Below are positions 56,880 through 64,000 of a stretch of 64,000 bases of DNA, one piece after another (position 1 is the first letter of the stretch; every line of letters begins with the position of its first letter). The position numbers and the translations under genes were made by a program. The notes under the pieces are model-generated. The model did not search any database. It saw only the letters and a list, made by a program, of their open reading frames with translations, and was not told the DNA's origin. Source of the stretch: Colias croceus (lineage: Eukaryota > Arthropoda > Insecta > Lepidoptera > Pieridae); contig NC_059545.1 of NCBI RefSeq assembly GCF_905220415.1, positions 3,172,001-3,236,000 on the forward strand, read 5' to 3'.

Positions 56880-57047
56880 GTCGCGGAAGAATTCTAATCA
56901 ATACCCGCGGCCCCATCATTAAAGCGTCTCGACGGAACACAGTGGGGTTTTAGTCGGTAAGAATCCGACATAACCCACGGCTCCTTCCCCGGGGGCCGTG
57001 GGTATCTTTGGAAGATTTCCCCACTATAAAAAAAAAATAAAAAAAAA
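56880..57047 (+). mobile_element. short retroposon with poly-A tail and 15-16-bp target duplication
   Basis: Flanked by AGGGTGCGTATTGGGT at 56864-56879 and again at 57047-57062 (the leading A is shared with the tail). The body contains CGACGGAACACAGTGGGG, GTCGGTAAGAATCCGACATA and CCTTCCCCGGGGGCCGTGGG, and ends in an A-rich tail. This is the 3' end of a LINE, or a SINE, inserted by target-primed reverse transcription. Confidence 0.88.
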
Positions 57048-57062
57048 GGGTGCGTATTGGGT

Positions 57063-59742
57063 TATTCAATTTTCATCAAATTAATTTAATTAATATTTAA
57101 TTCTATTAAAAGAAACGGAAATGAAACTCGGCAAATGTTTTGGGGCCATGATACCACCAGACTGTTGAGATTAAAAACTCATATTTTTTATCATATAATT
57201 TAGGTAGATCTATTATAGATGTAAATTTTAGTCTGTCGGTCGTGACCTGTGGTCACGGTCACAACTGTGATTTGACCAGATGGGACTGATAGAAAATGAC
57301 GAGACTAATTAAACCGTGTAGTATAGGTATATCTGCCCTTCCACTGGTAAATAAAATTGGTTCTATTAATTTTTGTAGGACGTTAAAAGAAAAAACCTAA
57401 ACTGTTCCACGTCCACAGAGACAAAGGGCCGCTGTTTGTACATTTAATAAAGTGTTTTGTGTGACGTGAATACGATTCGCGGCAAATTTAATAAAATGTA
57501 GGTACATATCTACGGAATACAAATCACTCGACCTTTATCAAAGAATCACGTAACATGGAGTTATAGTAAATATATTATACCTACGTGTGTGTTGTTATAA
57601 ATTGTAGTTTAGAGCGTGTTGAGGAAATTGTATTTATTAACTTCGTAGCAACTAGCAGCATAATGCTATGGCGGTATGGCGGTACTAACGAACATTAAGG
57701 ATCGGAGTGGTTATTGCCCAGAACTGTGTGGTTTCGACCATCATATAAATATGAGGACATGAGCATTATTCTGAGTATTAAAAAAATTCAAATTAATTCA
57801 GCAAAAAGTATTAATTCAGCAGATATATTCGACAGAAATAAAAATTATTTTATCATTATAAATTTTTATTAAATTAAATAGTGAAATTTATAATATATAT
57901 TATAATTTACAAATTTTTACACGTAGCTTTTACCAACCTATGACAAAGTTGATCTGTTGTCTTGTTTCTTTAATATGAGCTGTTTGAGTTTTTGTGGCTT
58001 TCTGTAAAATGTGAAACAAGTCCTCTGGAATTCGTATTAACTACGTGCTACGTCAGAACCGTAGCAACATTGGACTTAGGTATATTTCCAATCGGAATTT
58101 ATTATAATACATTCGAGCTTCATTGTAGTAATACTTGTAATACCAATGGATTTCTTATGTGAGACTTTTTACGGAAGCAATAAATGAAATGATCTAACAA
58201 TTTTTCTAGAAAACGTAAAGGAATAAAATATAAAGACAAACTATAAGTATAAGAGGTTGTGGGCGGTCTACTAACAGTTTCCATTTGTAATCATTTCACG
58301 ATCTTTTTCATACTTATGTTCTTTACAGTGCATTTGTGGTTTTATACTTACGTTTTGATGTAAGTAGTATCACGTTGCACTATTTTCATCCGTTTTTAAA
58401 AGCAGGACTTTTTTGTCTGTGCTTTAAGCTTTTAATGGGTAATGATAATTACATTAATTTGGATGTATTAAATTATGTCTAAGTATTGTATGTTAGTTAG
58501 GTGGTGAAATTATTATGATTTTAAACATTTTGAACCAGTCATGTAAAGGATATTGATTATTTTAATAGTAAATAATTTTTTAAATAATTAGTTTTTGAAT
58601 AATATTATTTTTCAATTTTCCAATGCCTTGCTCGGTTGACGAGAATCTATTTAGGTAGGTAATCTTTCATTTTCTATGAACCTTTGAGACACAATTTGCT
58701 TCTTTATAGATAAATGAAATTCTCCTTGATTACACATCTTGCGAACTAATTTCCTATTGATCTCAATAGAATACTAATTTATATATAAATTAAATAATAA
58801 TATTTAATAACATTTAGGTTTGTATATTTAATAATATGAGTATGAATCAATTCATTATTTATTTACTTGAAATTCATGTAAATAATTCAAAATCACTACT
58901 ACTTTCAAGCGCCTACAAAACCTTAGGTACAATACGCCCAAGATTTTTAGGCACATCTTTCAATGGGCATGCAAAAGCGGTCCCGCTATTTTCCCCGGAA
59001 TTTCCCAAACGCAAATGAAATCGCCCCCGAAATGGGAAGCGTCTATTTGATTTGAAAATTTAGCAAACGACACAACCTCAACCCAAAACGATAACATTAA
59101 AGTAATGCTTGTGAATACTTTGGTTGGTCGGTTAATTTATAATTATTCCGGTCCCGTAAGCAATGGACCACAGATTAATTAAGATGCTGTAATGTGTATG
59201 TAATAATCTCTGTAGATAAGGTAATAACGTAATTAATATCTATTATAAAGTAAATCTTTTGAAATTGGTAATTTTTGTTTATTATATTATGACGGTTTAT
59301 GAATACATACATTAATTGTATATTCCTTCAAAAATTAAACGACATCTTTCCAGATTCCAAAAGATGAGAAATAGTCTAAGAAGATACGGTGTTTTAGATT
59401 TGGGAGCGCTTTTCACTATTGTTATGTTAAAAAAAAATCTATCTAATCTAATCTAATATAGTTATATTCATTTAAATCAATGTATAAATAAGGTAAAACC
59501 ATAGAAGATAACGTCACGGGCTAGTTCATTCATAAAAAATGAAACGGGAATATTTATGTACAACTGCAGCGCTGCATTCGCTTTAAATATTTCCGTATTA
59601 GAAAAACGCGACGTGTGCACAAAAGAGCAGCAACAATGTCTGTGACATTTGCAGAAAATACTGTTTCCCTTGTTAAAGTGCAACGTGAAATGTTACCAAT
59701 ACATTTTGTTTTAGCTCGATACTTTTGCATATATTTATTACT
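57063..59742. other. no gene recognised
   Basis: AT-rich, nothing supported; the 58836 and 59554 frames lack splice or homology support. Confidence 0.4.
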
Positions 59743-59923
59743 AGCGGTCCACCCCGACTTCGCCCGTGGTACATATTTCGCAATAAAAGGTAGGCTATGT
59801 CCTTTCTCGGGTATCAAAATATCTCCATACCAAATTTCATGCAAATTGGTTCAGTAGTTTAGGCGTGATTGAGTAACAGACAGACAGACAGAGTTACTTT
59901 CGCATTTATAATATTAGTATGGA
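59743..59923 (+). repeat. SINE-like copy, short subfamily
   Basis: ACTAGCGGTCCACCCCGACTTCGCCCGTGG head, TCGGGTATCAAAATATCTCC, GGTTCAGTAGTTTAGGCGTGATTGAG, a (CAGA)n run, and tail TTCGCATTTATAATATTAGTATGGA. Confidence 0.82.
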
Positions 59924-60024
59924 TGTTTCATCTATGAAGTTTAAATTGTCCAGCACAGTGTGGCAGTCTAATATTCCTTTACTGTTTGTTCATTCTAACT
60001 AAATAAATCAAAATAATCATATTA

Positions 60025-60593
60025 GTTCAGGATACATCGCCCATTTTTGCAAGTGACTACTATCAAGCTGATTTTCCGTTTGTAGCTTTATTTTGATGAG
60101 ACACCGAATAATTTCGTGTACGAAACTCTCGATTGTGGTAGCTAACAGAGATAACAAGGATAAAATTTTTTGATTTTATGGTTCTCAAATATTTATTACG
60201 CAATTTGTAGGACAATATGTCTGTTGAATTATATAAACATTAACTAAGTGAAAACAAAAAAATCAGCTTGTTAGTAATCATTTATGATGACCTCGTTATC
60301 GATACACTTTGGAAAGGGGGACTCTTTGAACCAACCATAGATTTTGTAGGACAAATATTTTTTCGAATAATTTAGGTAATTATCTTGAGATTGAACAAAA
60401 AAAAAATTCAGTTAGTAATAAATATTTGAGAACCATCAAATCAAAAATTTTTATCCTTGTTATCTCTGTTAGCTACCACAATCGAGACTTTCGTACACGA
60501 AATTATTGGGCGTCTCATCAAAATAAAGCTACAAACGGAAAATTAGCTTGATAGTCTGTAGTCACTTGCATAAATGGGCGATGTATCCTGAAC
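60025..60593. mobile_element. MITE with about 170-bp inverted arms and TA target sites
   Basis: Left arm 60025-60195 and right arm 60424-60593 are inverse copies with few mismatches, starting GTTCAGGATACATCGCCCA. TA lies at 60023-60024 and 60594-60595. The centre of about 230 bases shows no coding potential. The TA target suggests the Tc1/mariner group. Confidence 0.88.
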
Positions 60594-60595
60594 TA

Positions 60596-63322
60596 TATGT
60601 CTATTCGTGAGAATAATTCAATGCTAATTATGAACTTATAACATCAATAATATTAATAATTCCAGGATCAGATTACATTTTATTATTTTCGTGAAGTATT
60701 TTCCTCATTTCAATTTTTATTATCTAATCCCCGGTCTTAATATTCGATAAATCCATTTCTCGTATAATAATGGAACAGTACAGAATCTTATGGTAACGTT
60801 GTTTTTTGTTCATAATTTTAAGGAGGTAGGGATTTTTAAACTTCTGCAATGAAATCGAAATTCCTGATAAATTCTTGACACGGTTTGTGGATATCTTAAA
60901 CGTAAATACATAAAACTAACAATGTTTATAGGTAATGTCTGTTTGTAATGATAGACGCAAAATCAACAAAATGAATTGACAGTAAGAATCCCTCGCGAAC
61001 TAAATTCAAAGCATTGTAGTGTTTTTAATTATTTAGTCGCCTAGCTATGGAAGGCTTGAAAATAGGTCAAGAAATTCATAAGTAATCCTTGTTTTTTGTA
61101 AGTTACAAGCAAGTCTAGTTTTGGAGCATTTTCATAAAGCACGTTTGACGGTTTTTCGCTCCAGTTTACGCAAACGAAACCGCAGTCGATTGCTAGAACA
61201 TTATTGCTACTTTCATAACAACCGTTTATAAAAGTCGAGCCCTTGGGAGTTAGCAGTATAAATGAAATTAGAAAAGTCCGTTACCACCCACGCCCGTACT
61301 CGCATTTTCCAATTATTTTGAAACATAGTCACGTCGCTATTTATCAAACGATTTTATTGCCTTGTCCGTTTAACGGAAATTAACTTTTTTGCATTTTTTC
61401 CTAATAAGCTGTCTATTTTCAATGTCCAATGTTTTGCATAAGAATTGTTTTATAAGCTTTCATTGGAATGAGATTTCTGAAAGCTGAATTTTATTGTACA
61501 GTCCTCTATAGAAACTAAACGGGTTTTAATGTGTTAAAAATAAGGTGTCTCGTAAAACAAAAAAAGTTTTTTTATTTTATTAGAAAGTAAAAAACACATT
61601 TCATATTCCAAAAAATTGTAACTGCATTTGTTTAAATTACCCACATTATGCGGATTTGTTCGAGTATCCCAAGTTTTGTAGGAGGGTAATAAATTCATAT
61701 CCTAGTTACGCTTCAGGTACCTATGCGCCATTCGTCTCTTGTGTTACGGATTTAAAAGTACCTTTTTATGCGGCAGTAATTATCTTGTAGGTTTTGAAGT
61801 TTCGTACAAGAACGTGGTAGGAATGATAACGAACATTAAGTTTTTACCAGGATTGTTAGGGGAATAGGTTAGAGATTTACCAGGATTGTTAGGGGAATAG
61901 GTTAGAGAACAACTTAATTTAATTTAGGATATAGTTTAGAAGAGAGAATTAACTAGATGAAGCTTGAAATTATGAATAAACTGTCGATTGTTGGTTACAT
62001 TTAATTTGGTAGGTACACATTTTATAGCTCAGAAAAAAATTCTATGATAAAATGTTTACCTTTAAATATCAGTAACTAAAGTCCTAGAGTTTATTGCTTT
62101 ACAAAATAAATTTATATATTTTGTCTAATCGAGCAAACAGTAGAAAATCCTCAAAAACGTTAGCGTTTAGATTAGGAAAGAGGATAATATAATAACGTAC
62201 ATAAACTATAAAGTAAACGCATGATCATATCGCGTAGGGTCTGACTACATTAGGTACCCTGTCAATATTAAAGACGAAGGTTGTTGACCGCATTCCTGAA
62301 GCTAGGGTCGTCTGAAACCCGCCTACAAAATATGATAGCTAAAACTTATGAAAAACTAAATAGTTTCCCAAAAATTCTGTCGAAAACCCTTTCTTATCGT
62401 GACAAATTTATCTCGTGTAAAGTATTTCAGATATTCCCAACTTTCTTTAATTAAAATTTCGTAACTATTCTTGTATTTTGGTATGAAAATTCCTTCTCTT
62501 AGAATTACTATAAAAAATGAGCGTTTAATATTTTCAAGTAGGTATAAAATAGGCGACTAGCATCCCACTTGGTTCATTCACTCGATAAAAAATTTATGTA
62601 AATTGTAAAGAAAAATTTCACCTTTTATTGTTGAAGCTTTACAATTTGCGCCTCGATGGTTTTATTTATTCTTTGTATTAATACTAAGAACTGAATGCAT
62701 TTTATGTCTTTTCTGTTTTATTTTTTTATTTGGGAAATCTGTGCATTTTATATTTGCTTCAACTCAAAGAAGCTATTAGTATAGTTCGTTTAGGGAGGGA
62801 CGGAGCAAGTTTTGTAAGTGAATACCTTCTTGTTAATTAGTGAAAAATAAAGCAAGATAATTATTTTTGAACACTTATCTATGAAATAAATATGTACAGT
62901 GAACTAAATAAATGAATTGCGCCTTTTTCAGTTTGTTTTTTTTTTCATTCTACCTCGTGTAACAGAACATGACACATTAAACAACAATGTTTATTTTTAT
63001 TTCACTTCTGACTTATTTTGCGGCAGATACTTTAATTAGACCAGTTTTGTTGGCTTCTGGAAAAATTGTTACTAAATATTTTTTATCATATCGAATATTT
63101 TCTTTTTTATATTTAATCATATAAGACAAAAAATACCCTGCGTAGGTTGACTTGGAATCCATAATCTTTTCCACATATTCCCGTACTTAACATAAACTCA
63201 ATTTTCTTTTCTTAGTAATATTTGATGTTATATAAAGTTCATAAAGTCATAACACGGCACGTATCATCTGCGAACTCGTTTATTATTCATCTCGGTACAT
63301 TTTTATAAATTAATATAATACA
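60596..63322. other. no gene recognised
   Basis: AT-rich; only the 33-bp duplication at 61843-61908 stands out. Confidence 0.4.
61843..61908 (+). repeat. perfect 33-bp tandem duplication
   Basis: Two identical 33-base units (TTTACCAGGATTGTTAGGGG...), 61843-61875 and 61876-61908. Confidence 0.95.
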
Positions 63323-63527
63323 AGCTGTGCCCAGCGTTTCACCCACATTGCTCCGCTCTTGTTGGTCTAAGCGTGATGATATATTATATATAACCTTTAA
63401 CCTTTCACGATAAATGAGAAATCTAACACCGACAGAATTTTTCAAATCGGACCTGACATTAGCGCGTTCCTGAGATTAGCGCGTTCAAACAAACAAAGTC
63501 TTCAGCTTTATAATATTAGTATAGATT
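63323..63527 (+). repeat. diverged SINE-like copy
   Basis: CAAGCTGTGCCCAGCGTTTCACCC head and TTTATAATATTAGTATAGAT tail; the middle contains ATTAGCGCGTTC twice. Related to the dominant family by head position and tail only. Confidence 0.6.
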
Positions 63528-64000
63528 GTCTAGGAGAGGAAGGAAAATATCGGGCTGATAGCGAGGCGGATGCAGCGCTCGTATGGAAAATTTATTCATT
63601 AGAAACTAACTCAGTTTTCTATTTCCAAGCTAACTTGACATTAACACAACTGCACCGTGATATTACGGAGAACGTTTTTAAATTATTTAATTTTATACTC
63701 TGTGGCTGTTCTTGTTTTTTAAATGTTAGTTCTTGTTTGTTTTTTTGTTGTGGCATTATGATATTTTGATAGTCATGAAGCACTAAGCAGATAATTATTG
63801 TTGTCAATTACTGGTTAAACTATTCATAAAATTATAATCTTGATAATTTCGTTGTCTCTTATTATTCGACAAGAATTATAATAACATGATTTACGCTAAA
63901 ACTCACATTATATTAGATTTTTTTATGATAATGCGAGATTAAAACCTATTAACTATTTCGGGGTATATATCCTTTCCATTTGATTACTTTAGATTGGGTA
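63528..64000. other. no gene recognised
   Basis: AT-rich; the 62-codon minus frame at 63619 is low complexity and unsupported. Confidence 0.4.

Overview
The window reads as nuclear DNA of an insect, most likely a moth or butterfly. It is AT-rich and gene-poor, genes are split by introns with GT..AG borders, and it is packed with repeat types familiar from Lepidoptera: SINE-like copies with a 'TTCCGCCCGCG' head and a 'TTTATAATATTAGTAGGAT' tail, a tRNA-type SINE ending in (ATG)n, 5'-truncated CR1/Jockey-type LINEs, and Tc1/mariner, hAT, piggyBac and Harbinger-type DNA elements. The species cannot be fixed by reading alone.

Two protein-coding genes can be rebuilt from start to stop, both on the + strand. 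NTAN1 (21513-24953, six coding exons, 313 aa) is the protein N-terminal asparagine amidohydrolase that feeds the Arg/N-degron pathway. BRI3 (32883-37181, two coding exons, 120 aa) is a brain protein I3-like small membrane protein with a PPPY motif, two CxxC pairs and one hydrophobic segment. Weaker isolated exon candidates lie at 597-650 and 9476-9526 (+), 18859-18917 (+, signal-peptide-like) and 54011-54169 (-). They cannot be joined into genes from this window.

Layout: 1-9.5 kb is mostly unexplained AT-rich DNA with a decayed piggyBac-like element (784-1735) and a LINE 3' end (5629-6458). 9.0-11.4 kb is repeat-poor and less AT-rich, and could be regulatory. 12.3-20.6 kb holds SINE-like copies, a minus-strand LINE end, an unclassified inverted-repeat element and a decayed Tc1/mariner element. 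21.0-25.0 kb is NTAN1, whose intron 4 carries a decayed copy of part of exon 4 plus a SINE, and whose intron 5 is almost entirely repeat-derived. 25-32.4 kb is a MITE/SINE cluster followed by a 3.4-kb hAT-like composite with a 12-bp minisatellite. 32.8-37.2 kb is BRI3 with a LINE and another repeat in its single intron. 38.5-42.9 kb contains nested Harbinger-type MITEs and a 3.4-kb fold-back element invaded by a hAT element, itself invaded by a LINE that carries a piece of another LINE. A second hAT/minisatellite copy sits at 46.4 kb. 49-64 kb is largely anonymous, with scattered SINE-like copies, one retroposon with target duplications and a 569-bp inverted-repeat MITE.

The genes do not form a functional cluster. 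No defence system, CRISPR array or operon was seen. The most distinctive structures are the hAT family carrying a 12-bp minisatellite (two insertions with perfect 8-bp target duplications), the nested fold-back/hAT/LINE stack, and the partial exon-4 duplication with palindrome inside NTAN1.
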